Assembly: GCF_003711515.1 (NCBI RefSeq)
Contig: NW_021167088.1
Span: forward strand, 1,595,237-1,659,236
DNA length: 64,000 nucleotides
DNA from: Sodiomyces alkalinus F11
Taxonomy: Eukaryota; Ascomycota; Sordariomycetes; Glomerellales; Plectosphaerellaceae
Direction of reading: 5' to 3'
The translations under genes and the position numbers were made by a program. How positions within the stretch are numbered: the stretch's first letter is position 1; each line of letters begins with the position of its first letter. The notes under the pieces were generated by a model that made no database searches, was not told the DNA's origin, and was given only the letters and a program-made list of their open reading frames with translations. Shown here in pieces: positions 44,002 to 56,216 of the stretch.

Positions 44002-46153
44002 ATGCTACTCCGGGCTATTCGACTTCCGACCAATGCAACCTTACGCCGCTTAACACCAGTCATTGCCCCCCGAGCTCGGTTCTGGTCCGCATCACCTGCA
44101 TACCTACAGTCAGGCTCACGGAACAAAGGACGCCAGCAGTCATCGGTGGTCGCAGTCGGTCCTGCTAACGACACCAACCCGCGGACCGCCATTGTGGAGA
44201 GAAATACGGGTAGACAGGCTTCGTCCAAAGTCACCGCACTCCACCGCAGCAGAGGTTACGCTACGGCCAGTCCGCCGTCAGAGAACATGTACACAGCATC
44301 GTTTGCCTTCTTCGAGGCGCTCTGGGATGCCGGGGTCTCGCACTGTTTCGTCAACCTGGGTTCCGACCATCCCAGCATCATCGAGGCCATGGTGAAGGGG
44401 CAACGTGAGGCCAAAGGTCGCTTCCCACGCATCATCACTTGCCCCAACGAGGTGAGCTTTACTCTGATCTGACATGCTTTTACCCGCCCCCCGATACTGT
44501 GCATCCACTTCGGTTAGGTTTAGGCTCACACGCTTCCCCCCACCCCCCCTTCAGATGGTGGCCATGTCCATGGCAGACGGCTACGCTCGCCTCACAGGCA
44601 AGCCGCAATGCGTCATCGTCCACGTGGACGTAGGCACGCAGGGTCTCGGCGCCGCCGTGCACAACAGCTCGACAGGCCGAGCCCCCGTCTTCGTCTTCGC
44701 CGGCCTCTCGCCCTTCACCATCGAGGGGGAGATGCGCGGCAGCCGCACCGAGTACATCCACTGGGTCCAAGACGTGCACCGCCAGTCCGACATCGTATCG
44801 CAGTACTGCCGCTACTCCGGCGAGCTCAAGACGGGCGCCAACGTCAAACAGATGGTCAACCGCGCGCTGCAGTTCGCCAAGTCCGACCCGCAGGGGCCCG
44901 TCTACCTCTGCGGCGCGCGCGAGGTCATGGAGGCCGAGATCGAGCCGTACCAGATCAACCAGGCCGAGTGGGACCCCGTCGAGCTGGGGAGCATGTCCGC
45001 CGACGCCGTGGCCAAGATCGCCGACGCCCTGGCCGGGGCCCGGCAGCCCCTCGTCGTTACTGGGTATGGCGGCCGCGACCACCGAATGCCGCGCGCGCTG
45101 GTCGAGCTGGCCGATACGGTCAAGGGCCTTCGCGTGCTCGACACGGGCGGCAGCGACATGTGTTTCCCCGCCGACCACCCTGCGTGGCTGGGCCTGCGCT
45201 TCGGCGCCGACGACGCCATCAAGTCGGCCGACGTCATTCTTGTCATCGACTGCGACGTGCCTTGGGTCAACACGCTGTGTCGGCCGCGAGACGACGCGCG
45301 CGTGTTCCATATCGACGTCGACCCGCTCAAGCAACAGATGCCCGTGTTTTACATCAAGGCCGAGGCGCGCTACCGCGCCCGCGGGAGGGCGGCCGTCGAA
45401 CAAATCACGGCCCGACTCCACGATGAGACGGAGACGGCCGCGCTGCTCGACCCCCAACGACAGGAGGCAGCGGCACTCGCTCGGGAGGAATCGTACGAGC
45501 GACGGCTGGCGACCATCGACGCGACCCATAAGCCGCTAGACAACGGCGAGTTCGGCACGGGCTACCTCTGCCGCAAACTCAGGGCCATGTGTCCCGAAGA
45601 CACGATCTGGGCCATCGAGGCCGTGACCAACACGGTGTTCGTGTCGGACAGCATCCGGGCCACGCTACCCGGGTCGTGGATCAACTGCGGCGGCGGCGGG
45701 CTAGGGTGGTCGGGCGGCGGCGCGTTGGGGATCAAGCTGGCGTCGGACGTGGAGAGCGGCGGGGCGGGCAAGGGCAAGTTCGTGGTGCAGATCGTCGGGG
45801 ACGGGACGTTCCTCTTCTCGGTGCCGGGCAGCGTGTACTGGATCTCGAAGCGGTACGGCATCCCCGTGCTGACCATCATCCTGAATAACAAGGGCTGGAA
45901 CGCGCCGCGCAGGTCGCTGCTCCTGGTCCACCCCGACGGCGGGGGGTCCAAGGCGTCGAACGAGGAGCTGAACATCTCGCTGAGCCCGTCGCCTGATTAC
46001 TCGGGCATCGCCAAGGCGGCTGCTGGGGGTGACTTGTTCGCGGCCCGGGTGGATGGGGTTGAGGAGCTGGAGAGCGTGCTAGCCAAGGCCATTGAGACGG
46101 TGAAGGGGGGGCAGTCTGCTGTTCTGGACTGTAAGGTGGTTACCGGATGCTGA
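44002..46153 (+). CDS. Thiamine-diphosphate-dependent enzyme, acetolactate-synthase/decarboxylase-like, mitochondrial
   Basis: Exons are 44002-44451 and 44555-46153, with a GTGAGC...TTCAG intron, giving 682 residues. The first about 110 residues form an Arg/Ser/Thr-rich head (MLLRAIRLPTNATLRRL) that looks like a mitochondrial presequence plus linker. The PYR domain begins NMYTASFAFFEALWDAGV. Its catalytic Glu is Glu150 in CPNE, the last codon of exon 1, and MVAMSMADGYARLTG follows. A central domain and the PP domain come next, with the diphosphate/Mg site GDGTF near residue 565 and LNNKGW closing it. The family includes acetolactate synthase, benzoylformate decarboxylase and oxalyl-CoA decarboxylase; the true substrate cannot be read here. 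The biosynthetic acetolactate synthase of fungi differs enough that I would not call this ILV2. Confidence 0.85.
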
Positions 46154-47739
46154 GGCATTGCCATGGCCCATGTGGTATGGCAGAGACCGGAGGCATGTTT
46201 TTGGGGAGACCTCGTTTGATGGTGCGGTCTCGAGAAGTACGAAGATTCTATTCTATTCGTGTGATGTACTGCGAAGTAGAGCGACTTGGCTCCACAGCGA
46301 ATAATAGACCGGTGCGAGGTATTGACTATCTTGGGAGACTAAGCTGGGCTCGACCTCTGGTACCTTTGGAGTTGGAAGAGTGGGCTGTGCTTCGAAGGTA
46401 CTCCGTAAGGTACGGTACGCGACATTCAATGGAATAAGAGCACGCTAAGATCCGTTACCGCGTCGAGAGCTAGATACCTAAGGTAGGTACTGTTCTTCGT
46501 GAGTTCTCGTCGCTTCAGGGCTAAGCAGCCTAAGCAGCTTCTGAGCGAGGATTGAGAATTCCCGAATCCAGACCGTTGCAAACCCCCAGGAACCTTCCCG
46601 GAAGGCCGGAACCGGGGTACCAACTGTACGCATGGTCCATTTCAATTCGCTTTCCTAGAAATTTGCTCCGTATGGCGAGAACCGTGAGATTTCGGTGCGT
46701 GCAAAGCTAACAAGCAAGTAATACGGTATGATTTCATACCTATCCGTTAAGACAGCGAGTTCCCCAAGTTGTGAAAAAGGCAGACCGCTGCTAGCCTTCC
46801 TAACCCGACGGGATAAGAGCACATGTGACCGCTAAGGGGGCGGGCCGCTAAGCGAGCCCATAGGCCGTACTCGGTAAAAGCTGTCATCCGAGCAAGGTCA
46901 CGTGTCGCTTTACGTTTCGTCGTCTTACGGAGCACTTCGTACCTTTTTAGGTAATAAGGTAGGTACGGTAGGTATGGACGTACGAGTACGGCGATACTCC
47001 GTACAATGACATGCGCCTGCGTCTCGACCGCAACTCCCATAAGAATTCACTTTCCTCCTCCTCCTCAATAATTGCTCAGGTATTTCTCCATTTCCACATT
47101 TCCCCATTTCTCCATCGCTCTCTCCTCCAACCCATCTCAACAGACAAGACTCAACGTCAACTATACCTTATCAATCGTTTCCTGGCGGCGCCGCGTGCTC
47201 ATTTGTTGCCGAGTATCTCCCATTGGACAACTGCTATCAACGAAGTAAATGAAGGGCCCAGATATGTTCCTACGTCAGGGCGAGAGGAATCATCATTTGC
47301 CCCGCTTCACGCCAACTTGACCCTTTTGGATTCTCTCTCGGTCCGTTTGCCTCTCGACAAAGGCGTCGTTGTCTCATTTAGATTTTCTTTCGGTCCATTC
47401 ATGTTTCTTGCCTGGTCGGGACGAGGAAAGATTAAAGCTATTGCCGTCAACAATCGTCAATTATCGTCCAGCAGTCGTCCACACCTGTCGGATCTGACGT
47501 TGAGAACATGCACCGGCTCTGCGATTCTATCCCGAGACTGATCGAACCCGAATGCCCCGTTGAAAATCAGGGCTGAAGCACCATTCGCCGTCGACGTCGA
47601 CGTCCCGTACGACTGGCTAGTCGGCTTGGTGCCTTGGTTCCTTGGTGTCTCGGCCGCCCTGGTGCAATCGCAACGAATATCTTGATTGCAACGAACATCT
47701 CCGAATACACCGTCGAACCCGTCTTCCGCTGTGGCCGCT
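46154..47739. other. Intergenic, upstream of the cyclin gene
   Basis: No gene is supported. TACTCCGTA occurs at 46399-46407 and 46995-47003. GGTAGGTAC-type repeats lie at about 46480-46490 and 46950-46976. The last few hundred bases are likely the 5' untranslated region of the cyclin gene. Confidence 0.55.
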
Positions 47740-48792
47740 ATGCCGTCACCCCCGGGCGACTCCCAGGGCCCGTCCCTCGAACAAGCCGACTCCGATACCA
47801 GCCAGCTCCCCGAGTTACCTCCTCCGCCGACCCCATCATCCGACCCCAGTCTCGTGAGCTTCGCAGCCATGCTGCCCGAGTCTGTGTCCAAAGGGCCGTA
47901 TGAAGAGGTATGGCGCATGGCCCCACGCACGGCCATGAAGATCCTCGCGATTAGTATCGAAGCGCTCGTCCACTCGACCGGCGACATCCCTTCGACCGCG
48001 CCGTCTACCGCCGTGACGACGCACCACCTGCGGGGAATGCAGTGGGAGAAAGATAATATCAAGCGGTCCAATTCGGAAAGGGAACTCGCCCTCATGCGGG
48101 AACGGGCCGAGGCCCAAGCCAAAGCCGAAGCAGAAGCTGCCGCCGCTATGGCTCCGGATGTACCCTTAAGGCGGACCCCCTCCCACGACTTGTCCTTGAC
48201 GCCCGGGCCCATAGACGGCATCCGACTCCGCTCCACCTCCACCTCCACCTTCGCCCACCACCCGCCGCCAAGCTCAAGCTCAAGCTCATCCGAACCCAAA
48301 ATCGTCTGGGCCAACACCGAGCCGCACAAGGAACAGCACAACGCCATCACCCGCAAGTTCTACTGCCGCAAACCCCCGCCCATTACCGTCACCGACTACC
48401 TGGAGCGCCTGCACTCCTACTGCCCCACGAGCACGGCCGTCTACCTGGCCACGAGCCTCTACATCTACCGCCTGGCCGTCGACGAGCGCGTCATCCACGT
48501 CACGCCGCGCACCGTGCACCGCCTCGTCCTCGGCGCGCTGCGCGTCACCATGAAGGCGCTCGAGGACCAGCGGTACGGCCACCGTAAGATGGCGCGCGTG
48601 GGCGGTGTGGGCGAGCCAGAGCTTGCGCGGCTGGAGATTGGGTTTTGCTTCCTTACTAACTTTGAGCTTTTCTTGCGTGATGCCGACTTGGCCGCCCATC
48701 TTGAGGTGTTGCGGAGGGGGGAGGCGGGGGGGAAGTTGCGCCTGCTTTTTCCCTTGTCGGGGGGCAGTAGTGAGGGTTATACCCAGGGCTAA
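47740..48792 (+). CDS. Pho80-like cyclin (PCL family), CDK regulator
   Basis: A single exon of 350 residues from the ATG at 47740; the frame is open further upstream but has no better ATG. The N-terminus is Pro/Ser/Glu-rich. EVWRMAPRTAMKILAISIEAL (about 54-74) resembles the first helix of Pho80/PREG cyclins. A long low-complexity linker with an Ala/Glu stretch (about 128-145) and a Ser run interrupts the fold. The cyclin box proper follows at about 200-310: FYCRKPPPITVTDYLERL, TAVYLATSLYIYRL and ELARLEIGFCFLTNF. Such cyclins pair with Pho85-type kinases, most often in phosphate or nutrient signalling. Which branch this one serves is not visible. Confidence 0.85.
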   Translation: MPSPPGDSQGPSLEQADSDTSQLPELPPPPTPSSDPSLVSFAAMLPESVSKGPYEEVWRMAPRTAMKILAISIEALVHSTGDIPSTAPSTAVTTHHLRGMQWEKDNIKRSNSERELALMRERAEAQAKAEAEAAAAMAPDVPLRRTPSHDLSLTPGPIDGIRLRSTSTSTFAHHPPPSSSSSSSEPKIVWANTEPHKEQHNAITRKFYCRKPPPITVTDYLERLHSYCPTSTAVYLATSLYIYRLAVDERVIHVTPRTVHRLVLGALRVTMKALEDQRYGHRKMARVGGVGEPELARLEIGFCFLTNFELFLRDADLAAHLEVLRRGEAGGKLRLLFPLSGGSSEGYTQG

Positions 48793-48966
48793 AGGGCCAT
48801 GGGAGTGCACGGCAACATACATTCGTGCTGGTATTTTAAGTTGGCGGTAATGGCGAAAACTACTTTATAGCGGTAGTAGTTGGATTATGCCCTGGCAGCG
48901 CTCTCTTATGTTAGAAGGTATGAATATGAAGAGCGGATTGGAATCGTAATCTCACCTCACGGATAA

Positions 48967-49160
48967 TATCAGATGCCCTTAGCCACCTTATCGAGGTGCG
49001 ATAAACCATATTATATTAGATATATAGAGTACCTCGATTATATATATCCATAATTATTTCCCCTGCTTTTCCCTAATAGTTAGATGTTCCCGTAAAGTAC
49101 TACGAACTTTACTTAGATAAATATATATAGAATCTTCCGTACTTTATTTATATTCTAATA
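48967..49160 (+). repeat. LTR of the plus-strand copia fragment
   Basis: This 194-bp copy is nearly the same length as the LTRs of the first copia element and similar along its length, but more diverged than the two LTRs of that element are from each other. This points to a related family or an older copy. Confidence 0.7.
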
Positions 49161-49628
49161 GTTATAAGCCGGCGCTCTAGTAAAACGACTCTATTTCGAT
49201 TAGTCTAATAGCTCTAAGGCAGATATTCTATTTTAAAGGCTTAAGTCTATTACGGCTAAAGCCATTCTACTAGTAGTATCCGTATACTTCTATTTTATTT
49301 TATCGTTTTATCGTTTCCTATTATATTATTATCCAAAGTAGGGACTGACTCCCCGATATATAAGTTTTGTCCCCGTGATATGTAAACCCACTTTTAAGTG
49401 GAGCTATAAAGATAAGAGTACCGAATATAAGTATACTACTTAATTTATATATACTACTAGAGTAGAATACTATACTTATTATACTATTATATACCTAATT
49501 AATACTTAATTAACAACACTATACTTAATTAGAAACTAACTATCTAAGCTTATATTGCTATTAACGCTACTAATGTATTTATCTCCTCGGATTCCTTGTT
49601 TTCTTCTTACTTTAGGCGGGCCTCCTCC
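48967..49628 (+). mobile_element. 5' end of a second copia element (LTR, primer site, leader), plus strand
   Basis: A 194-bp LTR (48967-49160) begins TATCAG (RIP form of TGTCAG) and ends CTAATA. Across its length it resembles the reverse complement of the LTR at 14688-14880 (for example CAGATGCC, GCCACCTTATCG, TTTCCCCT, GTTAGAT). GTTATAAGCC follows directly at 49161 and matches the primer-binding site of the other elements. Similarity to the first element's leader continues for about 100 bases and then fades. No coding domain or partner LTR was seen. At 49629 the sequence is interrupted by the next element, so only the 5' end is supported. The true right limit may be earlier, since 49540-49628 reads open on the minus strand. 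Confidence 0.7.
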
Positions 49629-49914
49629 TGTCGCACGTTAAAAGGCACTTAGATAATTAACTTAGTAGAGCAGAAATCTCGTGTGTGTGTCTTATATTAA
49701 GTTATATCTAGGAGAGTCTCTTATGCCCTTAATTTGGGTAATAAAGACTCTGTTATGGGTACTAAGTTATTTAGATCCTATTCGGTCTTTTCCGGTATCC
49801 GCCCCTATTATATCCTAATACCCGAGGTCCCCGATATCCGAAGCCCTTAGTTATAGCGTGGATCCCCCCTAGATCCCCTATAGACCATGTTATAGTCCGT
49901 GTGCCTATACGATA
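49629..49914 (-). repeat. 3' LTR of the second-family copia element
   Basis: This 286-bp copy begins TGTCGCACG and ends ACGATA. Its inner end is mutated relative to GCGACA in the other copy. Most differences between the copies are transitions. Confidence 0.88.
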
Positions 49915-52433
49915 CACCCCCTTAGTTAAGGTGGGTCTTTCCAGGTTAACTAATTAATTAGAGGCTTCGGTTTAAACTAAACGCTCTTAACTTTTCTATC
50001 GAAAAATTAACCGCTAAGGGAAAACGCCCTCGTAAAAGGGATCTAAATCCGCCCTATTTAACCGTTTAATTTAATTCTATCTTAATTAGTTCCTTAATCC
50101 TAATTAACCAGATCTACTTAATTGGATCTATAATTATCGGATCTACTACGCCCTCGGGGACCTTTATAGTCGCTATAGCCGTGGCTTAAGCGCGTTTAAT
50201 CTCTTCGTGTAGTCGTTTAGACTATTTAATATAATTCTTTTAATTAGTTAAATTAAGCTATTACTATAATCTTTTAATCCCTGCCTCTAGTAATATCTTT
50301 ATTAAACCGTCCGCGATTATCTTCTTTATATTAACGTATATAACCTTAAAAAGGCCCTGCTATACTAACTAATATACCTACTAGTTATTACGGGTTGACC
50401 CCGATATAGAGGATCCGGCTATACTCCGGATCTTCCTAACTACGCACTTAGTTAACGGACCTATAACTAGTCGTCTATACTAGTTATAAATATCGATATA
50501 CTATAGCCTTATTCGTAGGCATTATTCCTTTTTATTAATAAGGTTAATAGTCTGCTAATTATCGTGGTATAGCTATAGTTACTATTAGTCTAACCGAAGC
50601 TCTAAATCTCTTAATATCCGGCTAATAAATAATATCTCTTTAGCGGCCTTTATAAGAGCGAGTAGTTCCGATTCTATTAACGATATCGTGACTATCGGTT
50701 ACTGACCCGCCTTTTAGTTAACGGTGCTACCGAAGAGCTTTATTGTATATCCTTATAAACTCTTACGGTCTGGATTATCCCCGAAGGACGCGTCGTTTAC
50801 GGTTAGAAAGAGTCTATCCCCACCGAATTCTAGGTAGTGGTGCCTTATACAGTATAAGAATAGTAGCACTTATTAAGCCCTCTTAAGGTAATTAGAGGAG
50901 GGGTTAACGTTATATTAGGAAAGCTTCGAATAGGCGAACACGATATTAGGTCTTATCACGATAACGGTATATAGGATAGAACCGATTATACCCTAGTATT
51001 AGCAGACCTCGGGAATTAACACGCGCGTGCCGTCGCGTGGTATTAACGGCTCTATAGATAATAGGACCTTTAGTAGTTTTCGGCAGAGTATATCTACGTA
51101 GTATTTAACCGCGATCTTCTCTACGTAGGAGGATTATAATAGCTATAACCTACGTATGGCTTTATCCCTTAGAACCTTAATTCTAAGAAAATAACGGATT
51201 TTATCGCCTCCCAATAGCCTATAGCTTCGTTTAAGGGTAGCCTTAAGGTTATCGGCGTTAGTCTTATAATCTCTATAGTAGATAAGTCCGATATCGTTAA
51301 CGTAGAAGAATAGGATTAAACTATCGCGGATTATAATATAGTGGTTATTAGGTACGGCTATAAATTCTATCTTCTATAATATACCGCTAAATTCCTCCCA
51401 CTATAGTAGTAGCGATACCCTTAAACCGAAGAGGGCTTTCCGTAGTAGTAGTACCTTACCTGGCACTTCGTAGCCTTATGGTATCTTTATAAATACTTCC
51501 TTTTTAAGGCTAGCGTTAACGAACGTGTTAATAGCGTCGAACTACCTTATTTCTAGGTTAAATCGTGCGGCAATCGCTATTAGTATACGGAAAGACCACG
51601 AGGCTAGCGTAGCGGCGTAATTATCTTTAGTCTCTAACCGTTTTTATTAATCCCCTCGCACTATAAGGCGTGCCTTATACTTAAGAAGGGTGCCCTCCTT
51701 ATTAAGTTTATAGGTATATACTTATCTATAGACGAGGACTTATTACTTATTAGCCTAATTACCGCCTACCTCCTATTAATAGCCTATCTATTAATAGCCC
51801 TTGAGGTATTCCCCCTCGGCCTATAATCACCGCTCCCGTAACGGGTAAAGGCGTATACCGCGGTAGTGGTTTACTGGAGGCGGGAGATCCTCGCGGGTTA
51901 TATACGATAACGGCTAGGAGGCGTTAAAGGGAGAGGGATCTATAGTACTGATATCGTTATTATTAATAGCTTACTTCCTTATGCGTATATGGTTATAAGT
52001 CCTTCTAGTGTTAAAGAACGCCTTCTAGGCGTTATCGTTCTACACCTTCTTAGTTATATAAAGGCTTACGATAGATAGGCGCGCGGGTAATAGGCGCGCG
52101 ACCAATAAGCACCCCCTAAGGGTATCCGCGGCTACCTGTTAGTAGTTATTGTCTCCTTCTACCTTAACGCCCCTAAGCACCGCTAACGCTATAAGGAACG
52201 CGCGCGCAGGATCTTCCGGGGATATTAGAGGCGTAGAAAACGGCTTAAACCTTATAGTGGTAAACCGTGGAGTATCCGTAGTAATAGCGGTAGCCTTTTC
52301 CTCGCCCGTAGTAATAGCGGTATTATCGCCTTCGCCCATAGTAATAATAGTAGTATAGTCTTCTCCTATAGTAATTATAGTATCCGTAGTAATAGCGGTA
52401 CCCGTAGTAATAGCGGTAGCGTTAGAGTTATAA

Positions 52434-52478
52434 GGTTCTAAATCTATAGCCTAGGTATTAGGCTATAGATTTAGAACC
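52434..52478. repeat. Perfect 20-bp inverted repeat
   Basis: Arms 52434-52453 and 52459-52478 are exact reverse complements across the 5-base spacer GGTAT. They lie inside the heavily mutated copia element, in its integrase-RT linker. Confidence 0.85.
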
Positions 52479-53934
52479 TCGTAACGAGTAGCGATATAGT
52501 CTATAGTAATAATAATAGCCTCTCTTATAGTAATAGCGACGGCCTCGCCTTTATCCGTAGTAATAGCGGTAGTATCGCCTTTACCCGTAGTAATAGCGGT
52601 AGCGTTAGAGTCTTCCGACTTAAGATCTAAGACGTCTACGGCTATACCCCTTAATAGTAGCCTATTCGCGGTTTTATTAGATTAGGTAATACGGATAGAT
52701 TATAGGTATTCCCCGATTTCCTCGGCGGAAGCTATAGCTTATGGCGTTTTAATCCTACTATTAAATATCTTATCTTCGTTAAAGACCACGTCGTTTATAG
52801 TAATAATATCCGTTAGGTATAGCGGCTAAATATAGAAGCTATTCGAGGATTAGTATCCGATATAATAACCGATCTATACCTTCGGTTCTAGCCTTTATAG
52901 GCGGTTCCTTTCAGCTTAGGCATCGCGCGTTTTTATAAAGGCTTTATAACCGTAAGCTTATAGGTGCGTAAGGTCAGGTTAATAGCCGCATAGGCCTTTA
53001 TATAGCGTTCGCTAGTCGTTAATGTATCGTGGCGTCCTATTGTATAGATGTATAGTAGTCTTAAAGATCTTAGGCTAGATAGATATAGGCAGATTAGCTC
53101 TAATTCTTATAGCCCTCGCCCTTCTTTTAACGATACCTTTAATCCGTTCTATAACGCCGTTTTAATCCTATAAGTATAATACCGACGGCTAGCCTTCTAC
53201 CCCCATAGTAGCGAGGAAAGCAACGACTTCTAGGTACTAAAATATCTTAGAATCGGCCCGTAGAATATATAGCCTAATATCGAATTAGGTTTTAAGCAGG
53301 GTAAAAAACGTCTTTTAACGCGTATAGGATAAAGCCTTAGTCTCTCTTCTATAGGTAATAATCCTATGTATAACCTATATACACGTCTATAATAAATATA
53401 ATAGACTTATATAGGCCGCCTAGTAATTCCGACTCTTTTAAATCGTGAAAATTAATAGCTAAGGCCTCTCCGAGCTTTAACGGGTAAAGGGATAGTATCC
53501 GCCGGATCTACGTAGGCACTTACGATTACCTATACGCGTTATAGTCCGTTATACGAGGTCCTTTTATCTTTACCCCCTAAATAGCGTCGACAATCTTTAT
53601 AAGAGTATCGGTACCGTAATGGCTAAGTCGTTCGTGCTATCGTTATACCGTAGTCTTCTACGGTTATCGGGGTTATCGTGATTTTCTATACGGGTTATCG
53701 CGGGGGTGCCTTACTAAGACGGCGAACGCGGTAGCGGCTATAGCTTCTGCGCACTTGATTATATACTAGCCGTAGATATCTAGTAGCTTATAGATAGGCC
53801 GGTTATTAGCGGAGCTAATAATAGTATTATTTACGGTATCCTAGCGGTAGCCTTATAGGCGTAGCTAGTATTCCGAGATAATATTAGTAACGAATTCCTT
53901 ATAGTATACGATATCACGGAGATATAGTAGCCTT

Positions 53935-54058
53935 TTTATACCCGATACGGATTATATACGTAGCTTAATATCTCTGTATCCGAGGATAGAAGCCTGTTTA
54001 TACCCGATAAGGATTATATACGTAGCTTAATATCTCCGTATCCGAGGATAGAAGCCTT
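53935..54058. repeat. Tandem duplication of about 62 bp
   Basis: Two adjacent copies share TTTATACCCGATA, GGATTATATACGTAGC and TATCCGAGGATAG with only a few substitutions. They lie in the integrase-side half of the element. Confidence 0.8.
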
Positions 54059-55919
54059 ATAAGTACCTACCTAAAGTAATAAAGATAAAGTATCCGTGGG
54101 TAGTCTAATAGCCGTAAAACGGCCTTAATTATTAAAAATATAGATTAACGATCCTAAATCTAGGATCGCGTAGTATAATAGCACTTTAGCTTAGTTAATA
54201 GAAAGGGATACCCCCTATTCTTATTATAATCTTAATAGTATTATCGTACAAGGGCGCGCTACCCTCTTATCTTAGGAGGGTAGACTCCTAGCTATATACT
54301 CGCGGTAACGGAAAGGTCTTTTCAAACTATACTTACGGATAGAGTGGTAACCCCCAGATTCTATTATTACAGTGTAGTAGTTATAATAGGCGTAATATTA
54401 TAGAGTCAATCTTCCTAGACTTCCTTTATCTTATTAGCGGTAATAGCCCCTAAGGCTTCCCGCCTCTTCTATCTCGCGGTGTCTACGCGGCTTTTAAAAC
54501 TATAGTTACGTATCTTCTTTTCTATAACCTTTATAATATCTTAGCGGCCACGCTAGATATAAGGGCGTATATCCGGCCTTACGTACTAATAGGCGGCGGT
54601 AGTATAGGGATTCTGATATATCTCGTAAGGCCTCCTTATTATAGAAGGGATAGCCTTTACGGATATATCACTATAAGGACGCTTCTTATTATCTTTATTA
54701 TTAATAGTATCCTTAGTATTGGGGAGGTTCCTAAGGGTATTAAAGGTGCCTCTCCTAACTCTAGGCTTTATAGCGGTAGATTATAGGCTCTTTATATTAC
54801 TAAAAACCGCCCGTAAAGCCTTTACGAAGTCGTTAATCGTTAGCCTATTTTCCGTAATCTTATTGTAGTTATTTACTAGGTAGTTATTATTTTATTCCTA
54901 GGCGATAGGTCTAATAGCTTTTAACGCGTCTTCTGCTTAATAGTTCGCGCTTAATAGCTCTAAAACGCCTATATTTATAGTATATTATCGCTATTTTCCA
55001 GCTTATAACCTACCTATTTATATCCTCAGGTATAGCCTTTATACGCGTAGTATATTATCGGTATAGGACCAAGGCTTCTTTACGAAGGTCTATAGAGATT
55101 AGTCCTATATACGCGTATAGGAGGGTAATCTAAGCTTATAGGTTATTTACGTTATTATCCTATAATTATATAACGAGGTTATATAATATAGTATAGATAG
55201 TCCATTTAATATACGAGTATACCTCGTTAAACTCCTTTTACTACGCGATATAGTCTATTTTTTTCTCGCGGTATACACGGCGATCTTATAGGTAGCGTGT
55301 ACGCCTTTTTTTAAAGAGGTTATTAATATATATAGGCGTCCTTATTAGTGGTTCTCTTATTACGGCTATAACCTTCCGGCGAGCGGCCGTCTTCCTCTTA
55401 CCGGTGGCCGTAGCCGCTATAGTACCGGCTATAATAGCCGTGGCTATAGCGTCTGTGGCGTCCGTGGCCTTATCGCCCTTTAGCATGATAGTAGAAGACG
55501 GAGTAGCCGTGATAATGGAAGACGGGGTGGCCGTGGCCTCCTCCGTATCGGGGTCCACGGCGAGGGCTTTATATTTACGGATATTAGGTAGCGTAGACTT
55601 AAAAAGCAGGTAGGTATTAGCCTCCTTATCGCTTAGCTTTAGATTAAGATAGTTTTCCTAGTAGGAGGTAGATTTACAGTGCACGGCGTGCTCCTATATT
55701 ACTTAATCTCTTTAGTTAATAAGAGTAATAACGGCCGCCTTTTATTCGGTGTTAGATATATTAGAAGATATCTTTACTAGTTTATCGGTTAATTAATTTC
55801 TTAAATACTCTAATTAGGTCGATAGTAGTTATTTAAGAGTGCTTATATAGACGTGATTCCTTCTTTATAGTATAATAGGAGTAGCCTTATTAATATCTAT
55901 TATTTAGGTATTATAAACC

Positions 55920-55930
55920 GGGCTTATAAC
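55920..55930 (-). other. Half-tRNA initiator-Met primer-binding site
   Basis: Minus-strand GTTATAAGCCC lies flush against the 55931 LTR, identical to the site of the first copia element. Confidence 0.7.
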
Positions 55931-56216
55931 TATCGCACGTTAAAAGGCACTTAGATAATTAACTTAGTAGAGTAGAAATCTCGGGTATATATCTTATATT
56001 AAGTTATATCTAGGAGAGTCTTTTATACCCTTAATTTAGGTAGTGAAGACTCTATTATAGGTATTAAGTTATTTAGATCCTATCCGGTCTTTTGCGGTAT
56101 CCGCCCCTATTATATCCTGATACCCGAGGTCCCTGATATCCGAAGCCCTTAGTCATGGCGTGGATCCCCCCTGGATCCCCTATAGACCACGTTATAGTCC
56201 GTGTGCCTATGCGACA
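55931..56216 (-). repeat. 5' LTR of the second-family copia element
   Basis: This 286-bp copy keeps GCGACA at its outer end and has TATCGC for TGTCGC at its inner end. The target duplicate follows it. Confidence 0.88.

Larger units (their letters stand above)
49629..56216 (-). mobile_element. Complete RIP-degraded Ty1/copia element, second family
   Basis: LTRs of 286 bp each (49629-49914 and 55931-56216) have ends TGTCGC...GCGACA, best preserved at the outer edges. Flanks CCTCC (49624-49628) and CCTTC (56217-56221) are a 5-bp target duplication with one C-to-T change. On the minus strand the gag-pre-integrase module is visible near 53612-53636 (HERLSHYG). The RT catalytic motif at 51293-51304 reads Tyr-Val-Asn-Asp, a G-to-A change from YVDD. 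The primer-binding site GTTATAAGCCC is at 55920-55930. Stops are frequent in every frame. Between integrase and RT, 52270-52600 is a degenerate repeat of a GTAGTAATAGCGGTA unit. There is also a 62-bp tandem duplication at about 53935-54058. Confidence 0.9.

Noticed and set aside
44480..45529. Minus-strand open frame opposite the thiamine-diphosphate enzyme
   Set aside because: It is an antisense shadow. The plus strand carries the family motifs.
52270..52600. CRISPR-like or satellite array in the second copia element
   Set aside because: The repeats are degenerate, without unique spacers, and lie in the low-complexity linker of a retrotransposon.
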